NCBI GenBank assembly: GCA_022984795.1
Contig: JALIHJ010000010.1
Span: 265,453 to 329,452 of the forward strand
DNA length: 64,000 bases
Direction: 5' to 3'
DNA from: Fabrea salina
Taxonomy: Eukaryota > Ciliophora > Heterotrichea > Heterotrichida > Fabreidae
Under the pieces are notes generated by a model. The model was not told the DNA's origin, did no database searches, and saw only the letters and a list, made by a program, of their open reading frames with translations. Positions within the stretch are counted from its first letter, which is position 1. Each line of letters starts with the position of its first letter. This document shows positions 35,700 to 47,597 of this stretch, piece by piece. Made by a program: the position numbers and the translations under genes.

Positions 35700-36483
35700 A
35701 TGGCAAGAGCACTTGGAAGCATGCCTGACTTGAAAACTGGAAACCTAATTCAGAGGTTTTACAAAAAGGCCGGAGTCAAACAAGCTTCTGATGGGTTTGC
35801 TGTTGTTTTGGACGGCAGAGGCATCAAAACTCCTGAAAGAACGTCTGTGGTACTCCCCACTGAGATACTTGCACTCGGAGTTGCTTCTGAGTGGCAAGTT
35901 CAAGACAAGTTCCTTAAACCACACACCATGCCTTTGGTAAACCCTACTTAGATGCAACTAACTTCCACTGTTTTGGACATCCATGTCACCCAAATGCGCT
36001 CTAAACTAAGTGAGCGAATACTAGAGTTCCTGCAAAACGACAGCATATGGGAAGTAACACTAAAGTAGCTATAGAGAAGACTCAGAAGAACAGGCCCAGC
36101 ACCAAGATCAACTCCTCAACCCCCTTCTGGAGCACATCAACAAAAAGTACCAAATCGAACTTCCTATGTGCAGTGGTTTGGAAACTCCTGAGATTCCCTC
36201 TTCTTCGCTTGAAAGTTTGAAGAGCCACTGCAACTCTTTGGACGACTACGGAATTGTAGCTTTGGAAGCAGCTTCCACAATCTCAAGGTCAGTAGGAATC
36301 GCTTTGGCACTCTTAGACGGGCACTTGTCCATCGGGGACGCTCTGAAGTGTGCACGTGTGGAAGAAGACTTACAAATTGAGGAGTTCGGGATGGTTGAAG
36401 GAAGCCACGACATTGACGAAGTCAACTCCAAAATGATCCTTGCTGCTTCTAAAAACTTAGTTTCACTTAAAAGTTTTAGTTAA
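35700..36483 (+). CDS. ATP12 (ATPAF2), F1-ATPase assembly factor; two introns, frame break at second
   Basis: Exons 35700-35936, 35952-36053 and 36069-36483. Exon 1 carries the ATP12 pattern [17 protein letters not shown] and [12 protein letters not shown]; splicing intron 1 gives [15 protein letters not shown], as in other ATP12 proteins. Exon 3 gives YREDSEEQ... and later [20 protein letters not shown] and [17 protein letters not shown]. Joining exons 2 and 3 by the expected 15-nt intron leaves one base too many (total 754 nt), so the reading breaks between DSIW and YRED. ATP12 chaperones the F1 alpha subunit in mitochondria. Stop codon interlocks with that of the methionine synthase. Confidence 0.85.
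35937..35951 (+). other. 15-nt intron, GTAAACCCTACTTAG
   Basis: Phase 0. Removes TAG and joins MPL to MQLTSTVLD, matching ATP12 homologues. GTAA, A10, AG15. Confidence 0.92.
36054..36068 (+). other. 15-nt intron, GTAACACTAAAGTAG, at a frame-inconsistent junction
   Basis: Has GTAA, A10 and AG15 and removes a TAG. After splicing, ATATGGGAA joins CTATAGAGAA, which is one base out of the ATP12 frame. With GG instead of GGG it would read [11 protein letters not shown]. Confidence 0.7.
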
Positions 36484-39400
36484 ATCCATTTTCTCACTTC
36501 GTCTACGGAAACGCCCTTCCTTCTAGCGTAGTCTTCGACTTGTTCGTCAGAAATAGGGCCTAGGTTGAAGTACCTTGAGTTAGGGTGGCAGAAGTAAAGT
36601 CCACACACAGAAGCTGCAGGAGTCATTGCCAAACTTTCAGTCAAGTCCATGCCAATCTTGTTTTTGACGTCAAGGACTTCCCAAAGAGTTAGTTTTTCAG
36701 AGTGATCAGGCTGAGAAGGGTATCCAGGAGCAGGTCTGATTCCCTGGTACTTTTCGTGGATGAGTTCCTCACTAGAGAGGCTTTCAGTCTTAACGTAGCC
36801 CCAGTGCTCAGTTCTGACTTTGTAGTGCAGCAACTCTGCGTAGGCTTCCACAAGTCTGTCAGCCAGTGCCTTCACCATAATGCTTTTGTAGTCGTCGTGG
36901 TTCCTTTCGTACTCAGCAGCTATTTCCTCTGCTCCGTGCACAGTGACTGCGAAGAACCCAACATAATCATGTTTGGGATGCACAAAGTCACTCATGGCTA
37001 GAGAAGGTCCGTCGACAGCATTGACTTCTTGTTGTCTGAAGGTGTAGAATTTGTAAGTGTTGCCGTCTTTTGTGATTTCAATGTCATCTCCGTCTGACCT
37101 TCCTTCAAAGATCCCAATGACTGCCTTGGCAGTCAAGGACTTCTTGGAAATGATTTCTTCAAGCATCTGGCAGGCTTCGTCGTAAAGTGTTTTGGCCTGT
37201 TCTCCAACTCGTTTGTCGTTGAAAATTCTGGGGTAACTTCTGTTGGGGTACCTACCTCTGAGTTGCCACATTGAGAAGAAAGGGTTCCAGTCAATGTAGT
37301 TAACCAACTCCCTTAGGTCTTGGGAGTCAAAAACTTTTACGCCTTCAATGTTGGGTTTGGGGGCTTCGTAGTTGTTCCAGTTGATTTTGGGTTTGTTTGC
37401 TCTGGCGTCGCTCAAGGACTTAAGTTTCTTTTCTGACTGTTGGGAGTAGTAGTCTTTGCGGAGTTCTTCGTACTCTTCGCAAATTTCTTCGTAGTAAGAG
37501 TACTTCAAGTTGGGGTCCAGAAGTGCTGATGCCACTCCTACTGCCCTTGAGGCGTCTAACACGTGCACTGTAGGTCCTGAGTAAACGGGCTGGATCTTAA
37601 CTGCTGTGTGCATTTTGGAAGTGGTGGCTCCTCCAATCAAAAGAGGAATTCTGTAGCCGTTAGATTCTAGCTGCTTAGCGTTGTTGACCATGTGTTCAAG
37701 TGAAGGAGTGATGAGTCCCGAAAGACCTAGCACGTCCACTTTCTTTTCCTTCATAGTCTGCAAAATCACTTCCCAAGGAACTTGCACTCCCAAGTCAATT
37801 ACTTCGAAGTTGTTGCACTTCAGCACCACTCCTACAATGTTTTTCCCAATGTCGTGCACGTCTCCCTTCACAGTTGCCATCAAAATGGTTCCGTTGTTTT
37901 GAGCACCTTCTTTCTTTTCCATAAAAGGTTCTAAGTAAGCAATTCCTTGCTTCATCACACGCGCAGACTTAATCACTTGGGGCAAAAACATCTTTCCAGC
38001 TCCAAAGAGGTCTCCAACTACTCCCATAGCTCCCATCAAGGGCCCTTCAATGATTTCAAGAGGCCCTGGATACTGAGTCATGGCTTCCATCAAGTCCTCA
38101 ACGATGAACTCACCCATACCTTTGACTAAGGCGTGTTTGAGTCTTTCTTCAAGGCTTAAGGTCCTCCACTCTTGCTGCTTTTTGCCTTCGGACTTTTTGC
38201 TGCCTTTCTGTTTTTCTTTTTCGGCGTACTCAAGAAGCCTTTCCACGTGGTTGCCGTCAGAACTGTTGTTCCAAATCACTTCTTCCAGCAAGTCCCTAAG
38301 TTCAGTGTTGATGTCTTCGTAAATCGGAAGAGCTCCTGCGTTCACGATTCCCATGTTCATGCCGTTTTTGATTGCGTGGTACAAAAACACAGAGTGCATC
38401 GACTCCCTTAAGTCAGTGAGTCCCCTGAAACTAAAGGACAAGTTGGACAGTCCTCCAGAAACGCAGCAGTAGGGCAACTTCTCTCTGATGAGTTTGGTAG
38501 CTTCAATGTAGTTTTTAGCATAGGGATTGTGTTCTTCCATCCCTGTGGCTATTGTAAGGATGTTTAGGTCAAAAATAATATCTGTGGGGTCAAATCCTAC
38601 TTTTTCAGTAAGGAGGCGGTAAGCCCTTTCGGCAATTGAAACTTTGCCTTCGACTTCAGTGGCCTGGCCTTCCTCGTCAAAAGCCATCACCACCACAGCT
38701 CCTCCGAACTTCTTGATCACCTTTGCTTCTTCCAGGAACTCTTCTTCTCCGTTCTTGAGCGAAATAGAGTTAACAATGCACTTCCCTTGGCAGCACTTCA
38801 GTCCAGCCTTAATGATTTCGAAGTTCGAAGAGTCAACCATCAAAGGCACCGTTGAAATGTCAGGGTCACTTGTCAACAAGCGTAAAAACTTCCCCATCAC
38901 TTCCACTCCGTCTATAAGACCGTCGTCCACGTTGATGTCTAAGACCTGGGCTCCGTTTTGGACCTGTTCACGAGCTACTTCAAGAGCTGCGTCGTAGTTC
39001 TTTTCCTTCACCATCAGTCTTTTGAACTTGAGGGAACCAGAAAGGTTGCAGCGCTCACCTACGTTCACAAAAGGAATGTCGTCGTAGAAGATGAATTCTT
39101 TAAGTCCACTTAGCATCAACTTGTGAGTTCTGGCAGCTGGAACTCTTGGCTTGGCACCTGACTCTTCAATAGCGTCTACCAAAGCTCTAATATGGTCAGG
39201 AGTAGTTCCACAGCACCCTCCAACCATGTTCACTAAGGACTCTGTTACAAACTCCATGCTGTTTTTGGCAAAGGTTTGTGGGTCTTCATCGTATCCCCCC
39301 ATGGCGTTGGGAAGACCTGCGTTAGCGTAAGCATGCACGTAGAAAGGACACAAGTCAGACAAGTTGGTCAAGAAAGGCTTCATGTGAGTAGCTCCCAAAG

Positions 39401-40151
39401 CACAGTTAAGACCCACACACAAAGGGTTGGCGTGCTGGATGCTGATTAAGAAAGCTTCACAGGTTTGGCCAGACAAAGTTCGGCCACTCATGTCAACAAG
39501 GGTTCCAGAAACGATCAAAGGCAGTCTTTGTTTGTCTTCAAAGAACTCTTGGTAAGCGTAAAGGGCAGCTTTGGCGTTAAGTGTGTCAAAAACAGTTTCA
39601 ACTAGAATGATATGAACTCCAGCTTCATACAGAATTCTAATCTGCTGTCCGTAAGATTCAACTAATTCGTCAAAAGTTATGTCGCGCTCTGAAGGGTCTT
39701 CAACGTTCCTACTCACAGAGCAAGTTTTGCTAGTGGGTCCCACAGCTCCTGCTACGTATCTCTTTTTGGAGGGGTCCCTCTGCGTCATTTCGTCTGCTGC
39801 GCGTCTAGCACAAGCCACATTGGCTTTGTTGATCTCCTCCACAAATTCTTGCATGTCGAAGTCAGCCTGGGCAAGAGTAGTTCCGTTGAAGGTGTTGGTT
39901 TCGATGATATCAGCGCCTCCCTCGAGGTAGCCCATATGGAGTCGGTAAATAAGTTCGGGTTGGGTGAGCCCTAGCAGGTCATTGTTATTCATCAGGTCCC
40001 TGTGGAACTCACTGAACCTTTCCCCTCTGTAGTCTTCTTCTTTGAGGTTCTGGAGTTGGATCATTGTCCCCATACCTCCGTCAAGAATCACTATTTTGCT
40101 TTCAAACAACTTTTCGACTTCTTCGTAAACCTCTTTCGGATCAAAGTCCAT
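36480..40151 (-). CDS. Cobalamin-dependent methionine synthase (MetH type)
   Basis: 1223 aa, full length, no intron. Modules in order: homocysteine-binding barrel (DGGMGTMIQ start; zinc Cys in GLNCALG and GGCCGTTP), pterin-binding barrel (from about 350, [11 protein letters not shown]), cap plus B12 domain with [11 protein letters not shown] (His axial ligand, near residue 760) and SGLITPS, and the AdoMet reactivation domain ending with [12 protein letters not shown]. It makes methionine from homocysteine and methyl-tetrahydrofolate and needs vitamin B12, implying B12 uptake from food. Its stop overlaps that of ATP12 (shared TTAA). Confidence 0.97.
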   Translation of the reverse strand: MDFDPKEVYEEVEKLFESKIVILDGGMGTMIQLQNLKEEDYRGERFSEFHRDLMNNNDLLGLTQPELIYRLHMGYLEGGADIIETNTFNGTTLAQADFDMQEFVEEINKANVACARRAADEMTQRDPSKKRYVAGAVGPTSKTCSVSRNVEDPSERDITFDELVESYGQQIRILYEAGVHIILVETVFDTLNAKAALYAYQEFFEDKQRLPLIVSGTLVDMSGRTLSGQTCEAFLISIQHANPLCVGLNCALGATHMKPFLTNLSDLCPFYVHAYANAGLPNAMGGYDEDPQTFAKNSMEFVTESLVNMVGGCCGTTPDHIRALVDAIEESGAKPRVPAARTHKLMLSGLKEFIFYDDIPFVNVGERCNLSGSLKFKRLMVKEKNYDAALEVAREQVQNGAQVLDINVDDGLIDGVEVMGKFLRLLTSDPDISTVPLMVDSSNFEIIKAGLKCCQGKCIVNSISLKNGEEEFLEEAKVIKKFGGAVVVMAFDEEGQATEVEGKVSIAERAYRLLTEKVGFDPTDIIFDLNILTIATGMEEHNPYAKNYIEATKLIREKLPYCCVSGGLSNLSFSFRGLTDLRESMHSVFLYHAIKNGMNMGIVNAGALPIYEDINTELRDLLEEVIWNNSSDGNHVERLLEYAEKEKQKGSKKSEGKKQQEWRTLSLEERLKHALVKGMGEFIVEDLMEAMTQYPGPLEIIEGPLMGAMGVVGDLFGAGKMFLPQVIKSARVMKQGIAYLEPFMEKKEGAQNNGTILMATVKGDVHDIGKNIVGVVLKCNNFEVIDLGVQVPWEVILQTMKEKKVDVLGLSGLITPSLEHMVNNAKQLESNGYRIPLLIGGATTSKMHTAVKIQPVYSGPTVHVLDASRAVGVASALLDPNLKYSYYEEICEEYEELRKDYYSQQSEKKLKSLSDARANKPKINWNNYEAPKPNIEGVKVFDSQDLRELVNYIDWNPFFSMWQLRGRYPNRSYPRIFNDKRVGEQAKTLYDEACQMLEEIISKKSLTAKAVIGIFEGRSDGDDIEITKDGNTYKFYTFRQQEVNAVDGPSLAMSDFVHPKHDYVGFFAVTVHGAEEIAAEYERNHDDYKSIMVKALADRLVEAYAELLHYKVRTEHWGYVKTESLSSEELIHEKYQGIRPAPGYPSQPDHSEKLTLWEVLDVKNKIGMDLTESLAMTPAASVCGLYFCHPNSRYFNLGPISDEQVEDYARRKGVSVDEVRKWI

Positions 40152-40249
40152 TTATAAGTTTTATGGAGTCATTGCTCGCTAAAAATGGCTATTTGCGAAT
40201 TTCAATTCAAAATGGTTTTGCGGGGAAGTTTGGGTACTTTTTATTAAAT
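40152..40249. promoter_or_regulatory. 98-bp gap upstream of methionine synthase with a near-direct repeat
   Basis: Longest gap between same-strand genes in the gene-dense part. Holds two similar copies of AAAATGG(n)TTTTGCG (around 40182 and 40211 on the + strand; GCAAAA-CCATTTT in gene direction). Possible regulatory element; purely by position. Confidence 0.3.
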
Positions 40250-41077
40250 TTACTCTGAGTAGTCTTGGCTGCAAGGACTTCCGAATTCAGAACTCTCGAG
40301 AGTTCTGCTTTCCAAACACACTTTGTTTTCAACCAGTTCTTCTAAAACTTGGAAAAAGCCAGAATGGTCTCCAGAAACTTCTTCGTGAACCTCCATGAGT
40401 TGCTGGGTGTTTTTAAGTGCATTCAAGCCAGAGGTTACTACACTCCTTAGCAGTTGGCTAAGGTACTCGTAAAACTTGTTCCTGATCGGTGGAATTTCCT
40501 CTATTTCTACTGAGTAGTTCTTGGAAGTGATGTATCTTATGTAGGCTTGGTAAGTAGCAGCTTGCATTTGGGGGCTGCCTTCTAAGGACTTTATGTAGTG
40601 AGTCATTTTTTGGTTTTTGGTTTCTTGTTTGTGTTTTTGTTGGACTGCGAAGTTCTCAAGTTCATTTAGGTCGGAGTCAATGATGGCTTTGTCGTCTTCA
40701 ATGTCTGCAATTTGCTCTGACTCAAACTTAGCAGCTACTTCAGTTATTCTTTTGCACAACACTTTCAGTTCTGTACTCACTGAAGAGTAGACTTCTGCCC
40801 TTTTTTTGGAGTTGGCTAAGTCACTTAAAGTTTTCTCTAGTTGAGTTAAACTTTTGGAGTAAGACTGGTGGGCTTTGTCTCTGAGTTTTTGTAGAACTTC
40901 CCTAGAGTGGGAGTTCAGCCAAAGCATTTTGTGGGACTTGTGGTTTTCTATGAAGCAGTAGTTGCACTCTAGGACTTGGCACTCTTCACAGTAGACTTTA
41001 AGACTTGCTTTGGAAAGGTGGCACTTAGAGTAACTTGGAGTAACTTCTCTGGATCTTTCTTCAGAACTACTAAACAT
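40250..41077 (-). CDS. B-box zinc finger, coiled-coil protein (TRIM-like)
   Basis: 275 aa. An N-terminal B-box2-like finger (KCHLSKASLKVYCEECQVLE, then CYFC-like CNYC and H..H in ENHKSHK) is followed by a long coiled coil (about 65-160) and a helical C-terminal part. No RING precedes the B-box and no PRY/SPRY follows, so an E3 function is not supported. B-box/coiled-coil proteins are abundant in ciliates; role unknown. Confidence 0.75.
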   Translation of the reverse strand: MFSSSEERSREVTPSYSKCHLSKASLKVYCEECQVLECNYCFIENHKSHKMLWLNSHSREVLQKLRDKAHQSYSKSLTQLEKTLSDLANSKKRAEVYSSVSTELKVLCKRITEVAAKFESEQIADIEDDKAIIDSDLNELENFAVQQKHKQETKNQKMTHYIKSLEGSPQMQAATYQAYIRYITSKNYSVEIEEIPPIRNKFYEYLSQLLRSVVTSGLNALKNTQQLMEVHEEVSGDHSGFFQVLEELVENKVCLESRTLESSEFGSPCSQDYSE

Positions 41078-41109
41078 TACTGTATCTTTAAAATGGAGTT
41101 ACATACTTA

Positions 41110-41631
41110 TTACTCACTTAGGATACTTTTGAACTCTTCAAGAGTTACTTCGAGTTTCCTGTTGTTTTTGTTTTCTTTGGAGCCTTTTTGGGCCACCCTT
41201 ATCATTTTTTCAATTTCTTCTTCACTCAAGTCTTCCCCCAACTCTGCAATTACTTTTTGCAAGTCTTCCTTCGAAACTGTGCCTTTTCCTTCCAAATCAA
41301 GCATTTCAAAGGACCTTTCGATGTCTTCTGCTGAGTCAGGCTGGGAGACCTTGTCAATGATTATGTCCAGAAACTCGTGGAAGTCTATTTTGCCTGACTC
41401 AGAAGTAGTTCCTACGAGTTTTTCAATAGCTTCTTTCGAAGGGTCAAACCCCAAAGCCCTCAGAGCTACTCTGAGTTCCTTGCCCTCTATTGTGCCTGTT
41501 CCTGAAACGTCGAAAAGGTCAAAGGCTTCTTTAATGTCTCTTTGGTGTTCCTGAGTAAGTTCTTCTCTCTTGGCTTCGGTCTTCTTGGGTTTCTTTGGCG
41601 GCAACTTTCTAGTTTTGGTGTTGCGCTTCAT
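41110..41631 (-). CDS. Centrin (EF-hand)
   Basis: 173 aa from the ATG at 41631; a longer frame upstream runs through the start of the divergent gene. A basic N-terminal tail ([14 protein letters not shown]) is followed by the centrin signature [20 protein letters not shown] loop 1 ([12 protein letters not shown]) and loop 3 ([12 protein letters not shown]) look usable; loop 2 ([12 protein letters not shown]) lacks the first Asp; loop 4 is degenerate and lengthened ([20 protein letters not shown]). Centrins form contractile or basal-body fibres. The divergent Rav1-like gene starts 13 bp away. Confidence 0.92.
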   Translation of the reverse strand: MKRNTKTRKLPPKKPKKTEAKREELTQEHQRDIKEAFDLFDVSGTGTIEGKELRVALRALGFDPSKEAIEKLVGTTSESGKIDFHEFLDIIIDKVSQPDSAEDIERSFEMLDLEGKGTVSKEDLQKVIAELGEDLSEEEIEKMIRVAQKGSKENKNNRKLEVTLEEFKSILSE

Positions 41632-41644
41632 ACTATGATAAAAT

Positions 41645-44600
41645 ATGAAACCAGCCCAACTAGTGCCAGGAGGACCTAATTCGGAACAGTGCATTTCGCT
41701 AGGTTGTTACGACGACGTGCTTTTAGTGGCTTACGGAAGTGGCAAAAAGGTAATTCTGATCCAAGCCCACTCTTTTAGTTTGCAACAAGTACTAAACGAC
41801 CACCCTAGCGAAGTGTCTGCTGTAAGTTGGTCAAGAACAGGAGGCAGACTAAGCAGTGCCAGCAAAGACTGTATTCTTGTCCACACTCCGCAAAGCGACT
41901 TTACTTGGGCACCTGCTTTGAGTCTTAAGCCTTCTGGAGTTCCAAGTTGTCTTTCATGGTCCCACTTCGGAGATGTTTTGCTAGCTTTAACTCAAAAGGT
42001 GTCTTTGTGGAGTTTTGAGGTGAACGTGCAAGGAGACCTCATTACTTCTGAAAAGCCTCTTTGGAACTCACGCAACACTTACTTGGACTCAAAAATCTCG
42101 CCAGACGGGAGACTTGTAGCTGCTACAAAAGAAGACAAAGCACTTTACATGCTTTTTAGAGAAGGCGACTTAAGTGAAGACACTAGTTTCCCCCAACTTA
42201 AAAGTGACTCCCTCAAGAGTTTGAAGCTTTTGCACTCAGCTAAAGTTGTCCACTTCGACTGGAAAGACATAAGTGTGTTTAAGATGTACTTGAACTACTA
42301 CAACCCCAACAGTATCTTGACGATCTGTGAAGACGGTTGGGTTAGAGTCTGGAGTGAGTACTACAGTCCTACAGGGATAGGGTTCAACATTGTGTTTCAA
42401 CTTCAAACCTGCGATGGAATGGCTGCTTGGCTAAGGGACTTTTACAACCTTGAAAACCACATTAACTTGCTTGCTAGGAAACAAGAGTCCCTTAAGCAAC
42501 TCCACGGAGAAATTTACTTCAACATGAACTCCAAAAGTTGTTTGCTTAGACAGAAAAAAAGCGAACCTGAAAAGCACGTGTATGGAGCAATGCTTAGGGA
42601 CAAAATTCCAGTAGAGTGGTTTGTAGTGGTACAGAACCAAGACGTGAGGTTTTACATGTGTGAAGGGTTGGGTTCTGTTCCCTTCACTGCCATCAACATC
42701 AAACTCCACTTGCACTTTGAGCACTTTTGGAGTCCCGAAGCTTTCCGTTGGATGCCCTGCAAAATGCCTTTGTTTCTAGTTAAAGAAGAGGAAGAAGTGC
42801 AGTTCCTGAGTTTGGATAAAACAGGAGACTTAGTGAGGTGGAGGAAAAGATTCGGCACTGAAGAGTATGGAGGGTACGTTTCTGCGCTAACTGGAGTAAT
42901 GGGTGGACACAGGGCTAAAATAGTTCAAATTGAGTGTCACAGAACCCTGCCTTTAATATGCACTTTGGACTCTTTAGGAGTTGCTAGAGTTTGGAACTCA
43001 GCTATGACAGTCAAAGGTGATGAAAAGGCAGTAGACGCTTTGCGTCACTGGGGCATTTTGGAAGAAAGCAACATTTCCTGTGTCAGGTGGACTAAAAGCT
43101 ATGCTATACTTCTAGTTGCTACCAAAGACTCTCAAGTCCACCTTTACAAGTGGCTTTCACAAACCTCCAATCAACTGAAACTTCCCACAATACACTGGAC
43201 TCCTCAAAAGACTTGGAAAGGAGTGTCTCCTGAGTGCATAAGACTAGACTCCAGCAACATTGAAATTCCTAACTACAACTACTTTTGTTCGGACTTACTT
43301 GGAGTGTACAAAGAGTGCGGGATTCAGCTTTGGAAACTTAGTTTCCAAGACGGAGTTTTTGAAACTAAAACTATATGCTTCGAAGAAGGGGACTTTCTAG
43401 ACGCCAGAATTAACTCGTTTTTGTGGTTTTCAGAGGAGGAGTCGACTTACTACAATTACTTGTACTCTCTGAGAAAAGACAAAATAACTTGCAAACTCAT
43501 CAAAGACTCCTATTTAGAGTGTATGTGGGAAACTAACCTAGGGATGGCTTTCCACAAAATCATACTTTCAGGCATTCTTATGTTGGTAGGTGGCAGGAAG
43601 GAAATACTGTGTGTGAGCTTGCAGGGAAACATATTAGGCGCGGTGGGGGGATTTAAGTCCAACGTGAAAGCAAGGTTCTTAAGTAAAGGCCAGGTGACTG
43701 AAAACTTAGCAGTTTTGGAAGACCAAAGAATCCAGGTTATGGCCCAAAAATTCCTTGCAGGTGTAGGTGAAACAAACATGCCTTGGAAAAACATACTCAC
43801 TGCACCCCTCAAGCAAAAACCCAACTCAATTGGAGTGAGTGTTTTCCAGCAACTCTTAGTTACTTCTGAGCGAAGTTTGAGTGTGTACTTGCCCGACACT
43901 CCAGAGTTTGACTTGTTTGGGAACTTGCAAAACTACCAAAAACCCTTTCCTTACTACCACCCCCTCATGCTTGCTGAGCTTATCCGGATCAACAAAACCC
44001 ACTTGATAAAGATGATCCTTAAAGTCCTTGAGTCCAAAATAGACGAAGGCACTGCTTGTTCTACACTAGGAATAAGTTTGGAAGAGTTTTTAGAAGCAAA
44101 AGAAGAAGAACCACCCAAAGCCACTGGAGACTTTGACTGGTTTTTTAACTCAGTGCAGCCCAAACAAGAAGAAACCTTTTCACAACAAAGTGCAGCTAGT
44201 CTGAAACAGAAAATCCAAAACTCAGAGCTGCCTGGAGTCTCACAAAACGCACACTTGCTAAGAGAGTTACTTGAAGTAATAGAAACTTTTGGGCAAATAG
44301 AAGAACAACAAAGAGCCATTGACGAGTTTTCTAAGGTGTTTTACTTGAACCTTAAGATTTTTAGGTTCTGTTCTGAACTGAAACAACCTGGAGTAGTTAG
44401 ACCTAGTAGTCTCACAACTATGGATGTGGCCTTTGCCTTGCACAGTGAACACCAAGACACCCTTTTCCAAATACTCTTTACAGAAGAGCTCAACTGGACA
44501 AGTATGAGGAAGTACGGAATGGGAATTTGGGTGCAAAGTTCAGCAAGAATCAAAAGCTTAGTTGAAACTATTGCCAGGAACGAGTTCAGAGCCAACAGAG

Positions 44601-47596
44601 ACCCCAAAGCAGTGACTTTGTGGTACCTTGCTTTGAAGAAAAAAAACATTCTCCAGGGACTTTACAAACAAGACCCCAGCAACTCCCGAGTGTTCCAGTT
44701 CCTGTCCAACGACTTTTCACTCAAAGAAAACCAAGTCAAAGCACTCAAAAACGCCTTTGAACTCCGAAAACAAAGGAAGTACGAAATGAGTGCAGGCTTC
44801 TTTTTACTTGGAGACTCACTTGGGGACGCTCTGGAAGTACTTGCACGCGACTTAGGCGACCCTCAGTTAGCTTTGGTAGTAGCTAGACTCTATGAAGGAG
44901 ATTCAGGAGAAGAGTTTTTGAAGGTTGTAGACAAGTTCTTGCTCAACACAGGCTTAGAAGCAAGGGACCCTTGGCTTATAAGCATTGCTTACACTCTTCT
45001 CGGAAACCACTTGCAGAGTGTAAGTTTTCTTGAACACTTCCCTAAACAACCACTTCAAACCCAAAGCCTTACTTACTGGACTGAAAAGACCCAACCTGCA
45101 CTCCAGGGATTCCACCCTTGTTTGGAGCACTTTGTCTCTTTACTCCAAAACACTCTTAAAGTCAAAAGGCAGTGCCAGTCCCTCCTTAACATCCAACTCA
45201 CTAGTAGGTCTGCACAGGCTTACCTCAGTGCAGGCTTGCCAGTACTTGCTTTGCGTGTTCTCAAGGAAAAAGACACCAGTGCAGACACCCTTCTTACTGA
45301 AAAAATCCTTTGTACTCAACTGCTTTTGACTGTAAAGGACACCTTGGAGAAAGAGTGGAGTCAAATGTGTCCTTCACTTATAGCAGACATAAGGTACTTG
45401 GGTCTGAGTTTTAACTTTCCACAGGGAATTTTAGTGGACTTCCTGACTAAGTACTTCTATAAAAGGGACTTAAGGCACTACCAAAGTGCTCTTTTAGTTG
45501 GACTTAACATGAGACAAAAGGGCACCGAAGCTGTTCTGCACAGAGCGGCAGTTATGCATATTATACTGTCTAGGTTTTCAAGGGACCCTTTTTATAAAGT
45601 GAAAGTAGTTACTTTAACTGGGATTTCAAACGAACTAGTGACTTGCTTAGGTATTTTGAAACAACCTGAAACTTCAGTTTACGATTTAGCTATAAGGCAA
45701 AGAGCTCACCTTTTCCAGATTTCACTCTGTGTTTTCTTGAGTGGGTTTTTAGTGGTTTACACTAGAGGGAACTGGAGCGAAACTATTGAAATTCTACAGA
45801 AACTTGAAGTGTTCTTAAACGACCAAAACTCACAAACATTCCAAACTCTCAGTTTGCCTGAGTACGAACACACTGTGCATAATGACTTAGTTACTACTTG
45901 GCTTAGGTACTTGATTGTGAACAAACTCCACAAGGTTTTTAAACACCACGACTTCAGTGAGATTGACGACTGGTTCGAAAAAAGCCTTATGCAATTCAAC
46001 TACATGGACACCCAGACTTCTGGAAAAGACTTTTTGCCGAAAAAAGCCCTTGAGGCCAGACTAGGTCCTGGCAGAGGAATCAAAAAGCGTCCCATCATGC
46101 CTATTTCTCGATTGCAGCGGAGAATCCATTCTTGGAAACGCAGACTTTTGCTAAGAGCTCAGAAGTTTATGGTCAACGAAACAATGCAAAGTACCCAACA
46201 GTACATTGAGTTGTTAACAAACCCAGGGCCTCAACTGCACCCCCAACTCTCACCTCACTTTGCTTCTTCAGTGCTTTATTCGGAGTTCAACGAGTACTTT
46301 GGAGGCAACACAGAAGTCCACCTTTTGCTGCAGCACTCAGAACACAACTTGAGCACTTTCATTTACGAAAACCCTGCAAAAGTAGAAGACCTCATAGAAA
46401 AAGACAACTTCATTTACGAAGAAAACATCAAAGAAAACGCCAACTTGTTCAAAAACGGCTTGGAACTCTTCAAGTCCAAAGACCCTGTACTGGGGTTTGC
46501 CATCAATCCTTGCGACAAAAACCACATGGCTGTGATTCTGCAGTCCAAAAAAGACAAAGTCAGGGAAGTCACCCTTGAACACTCTATTAAGTGCAGACAA
46601 AGAAACCAAGAACTCCAACTCACTCAAGAAGACCCTGACTCTTGGGAAAAATGCCTCCACCAAACCACTCAAGAAGTCCCACTGCTCAGTCCTACCCTGA
46701 ACTCTGCTTTGACTTGTTTAGGAACTCACCAAAAAGTCTTTGTAGAGTCTATGAAACTCCCTCCAGAAACTTGGCACAGAAGCTCTTTGGAAGAGCTACT
46801 TGGAAGTTTGGAGTCACACAAAAGTCGTTCAGAACGCTTTGTCAATATTGCAGGACACCCCTTGCTGCCTCTTTACGTTACTGGAAGCGACTCAGGAGTG
46901 GTTACTCTCTGGCAGTACGCAAGACCCAAAAGTCTTGGAGACTTTGCAGGACCTTCCAACAGTTCAAGTCTCACTTCTATCCAGTTCAACGCCTACGGAG
47001 ACAAGTTAGGCACTTGTGACGCCCAGGGAAACTTTTTCCTTTACAAATTTGACTTGCAACCCACTTCCTTCCAGCCCCAACTTACAATGATGAGTTCAGT
47101 AGGTTCCAAGGCCAGTGCATTTAGTTTCCTGAACTTAGGTTCAGTGATTGCCACAACTGGGCACAAACCCAGAGGCTTCCTTTCAATTTACGATACTTTG
47201 CTTCCACCCAACAAGTCCTTGCTGCACACAGACTCAGTTGGTGGAAACATAATCCACTACGTTTCTAGGTACCAGCAAGTTATTTTGGGACACAAAAAAG
47301 GAAAACTTAGTAGGTATGACCTGCGCATGATGAAAGTTGCTGACACAATTGACTCTAGACACGAAAACATTCTTGACTTAGTAAGTGACTCCACTGAAAC
47401 CACTTTGGTATCTGCAGGGAGTGACGGCTTTGTGCGGATTTGGGATGCCAGGAACTTAACTCTGAGGGAAGGCATAGAAGTAGTTCCTAAAAAGACTAGG
47501 AACAGAACTGTTACAAAACTTGAGTTCTTGGACAACGCACTGTTTTGTTCTACTTCAGACGGGTTTGTCAAGTTGCTGAGGACCACAACTAATTAA
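41645..47596 (+). CDS. Rav1/DMXL (rabconnectin-3 alpha) V-ATPase assembly protein
   Basis: 1983 aa, the largest gene, no intron that breaks frame. WD40-type repeats at the N-terminus ([18 protein letters not shown]) are followed by the Rav1 C domain: [20 protein letters not shown], then [15 protein letters not shown], then [20 protein letters not shown], the most conserved part of the family, and a second WD40 set near the C-terminus ([14 protein letters not shown]). RAVE/rabconnectin-3 reassembles V1 with Vo of the V-ATPase, controlling acidification. Human DMXL proteins are ~3000 aa, so this is a shorter form. Confidence 0.93.
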   Translation: MKPAQLVPGGPNSEQCISLGCYDDVLLVAYGSGKKVILIQAHSFSLQQVLNDHPSEVSAVSWSRTGGRLSSASKDCILVHTPQSDFTWAPALSLKPSGVPSCLSWSHFGDVLLALTQKVSLWSFEVNVQGDLITSEKPLWNSRNTYLDSKISPDGRLVAATKEDKALYMLFREGDLSEDTSFPQLKSDSLKSLKLLHSAKVVHFDWKDISVFKMYLNYYNPNSILTICEDGWVRVWSEYYSPTGIGFNIVFQLQTCDGMAAWLRDFYNLENHINLLARKQESLKQLHGEIYFNMNSKSCLLRQKKSEPEKHVYGAMLRDKIPVEWFVVVQNQDVRFYMCEGLGSVPFTAINIKLHLHFEHFWSPEAFRWMPCKMPLFLVKEEEEVQFLSLDKTGDLVRWRKRFGTEEYGGYVSALTGVMGGHRAKIVQIECHRTLPLICTLDSLGVARVWNSAMTVKGDEKAVDALRHWGILEESNISCVRWTKSYAILLVATKDSQVHLYKWLSQTSNQLKLPTIHWTPQKTWKGVSPECIRLDSSNIEIPNYNYFCSDLLGVYKECGIQLWKLSFQDGVFETKTICFEEGDFLDARINSFLWFSEEESTYYNYLYSLRKDKITCKLIKDSYLECMWETNLGMAFHKIILSGILMLVGGRKEILCVSLQGNILGAVGGFKSNVKARFLSKGQVTENLAVLEDQRIQVMAQKFLAGVGETNMPWKNILTAPLKQKPNSIGVSVFQQLLVTSERSLSVYLPDTPEFDLFGNLQNYQKPFPYYHPLMLAELIRINKTHLIKMILKVLESKIDEGTACSTLGISLEEFLEAKEEEPPKATGDFDWFFNSVQPKQEETFSQQSAASLKQKIQNSELPGVSQNAHLLRELLEVIETFGQIEEQQRAIDEFSKVFYLNLKIFRFCSELKQPGVVRPSSLTTMDVAFALHSEHQDTLFQILFTEELNWTSMRKYGMGIWVQSSARIKSLVETIARNEFRANRDPKAVTLWYLALKKKNILQGLYKQDPSNSRVFQFLSNDFSLKENQVKALKNAFELRKQRKYEMSAGFFLLGDSLGDALEVLARDLGDPQLALVVARLYEGDSGEEFLKVVDKFLLNTGLEARDPWLISIAYTLLGNHLQSVSFLEHFPKQPLQTQSLTYWTEKTQPALQGFHPCLEHFVSLLQNTLKVKRQCQSLLNIQLTSRSAQAYLSAGLPVLALRVLKEKDTSADTLLTEKILCTQLLLTVKDTLEKEWSQMCPSLIADIRYLGLSFNFPQGILVDFLTKYFYKRDLRHYQSALLVGLNMRQKGTEAVLHRAAVMHIILSRFSRDPFYKVKVVTLTGISNELVTCLGILKQPETSVYDLAIRQRAHLFQISLCVFLSGFLVVYTRGNWSETIEILQKLEVFLNDQNSQTFQTLSLPEYEHTVHNDLVTTWLRYLIVNKLHKVFKHHDFSEIDDWFEKSLMQFNYMDTQTSGKDFLPKKALEARLGPGRGIKKRPIMPISRLQRRIHSWKRRLLLRAQKFMVNETMQSTQQYIELLTNPGPQLHPQLSPHFASSVLYSEFNEYFGGNTEVHLLLQHSEHNLSTFIYENPAKVEDLIEKDNFIYEENIKENANLFKNGLELFKSKDPVLGFAINPCDKNHMAVILQSKKDKVREVTLEHSIKCRQRNQELQLTQEDPDSWEKCLHQTTQEVPLLSPTLNSALTCLGTHQKVFVESMKLPPETWHRSSLEELLGSLESHKSRSERFVNIAGHPLLPLYVTGSDSGVVTLWQYARPKSLGDFAGPSNSSSLTSIQFNAYGDKLGTCDAQGNFFLYKFDLQPTSFQPQLTMMSSVGSKASAFSFLNLGSVIATTGHKPRGFLSIYDTLLPPNKSLLHTDSVGGNIIHYVSRYQQVILGHKKGKLSRYDLRMMKVADTIDSRHENILDLVSDSTETTLVSAGSDGFVRIWDARNLTLREGIEVVPKKTRNRTVTKLEFLDNALFCSTSDGFVKLLRTTTN

Positions 47597-47597
47597 T

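Noticed and set aside
40064-40258. + strand 64-aa reading across the methionine synthase start
   Set aside because: Overlaps the first codons of METH, ends in TGA (unused elsewhere) and has no homology.
41134-41148. Minus-strand GTAACTCTTGAAGAG as an intron in centrin
   Set aside because: No A10, and EVTLEEF is the end of EF hand 4.
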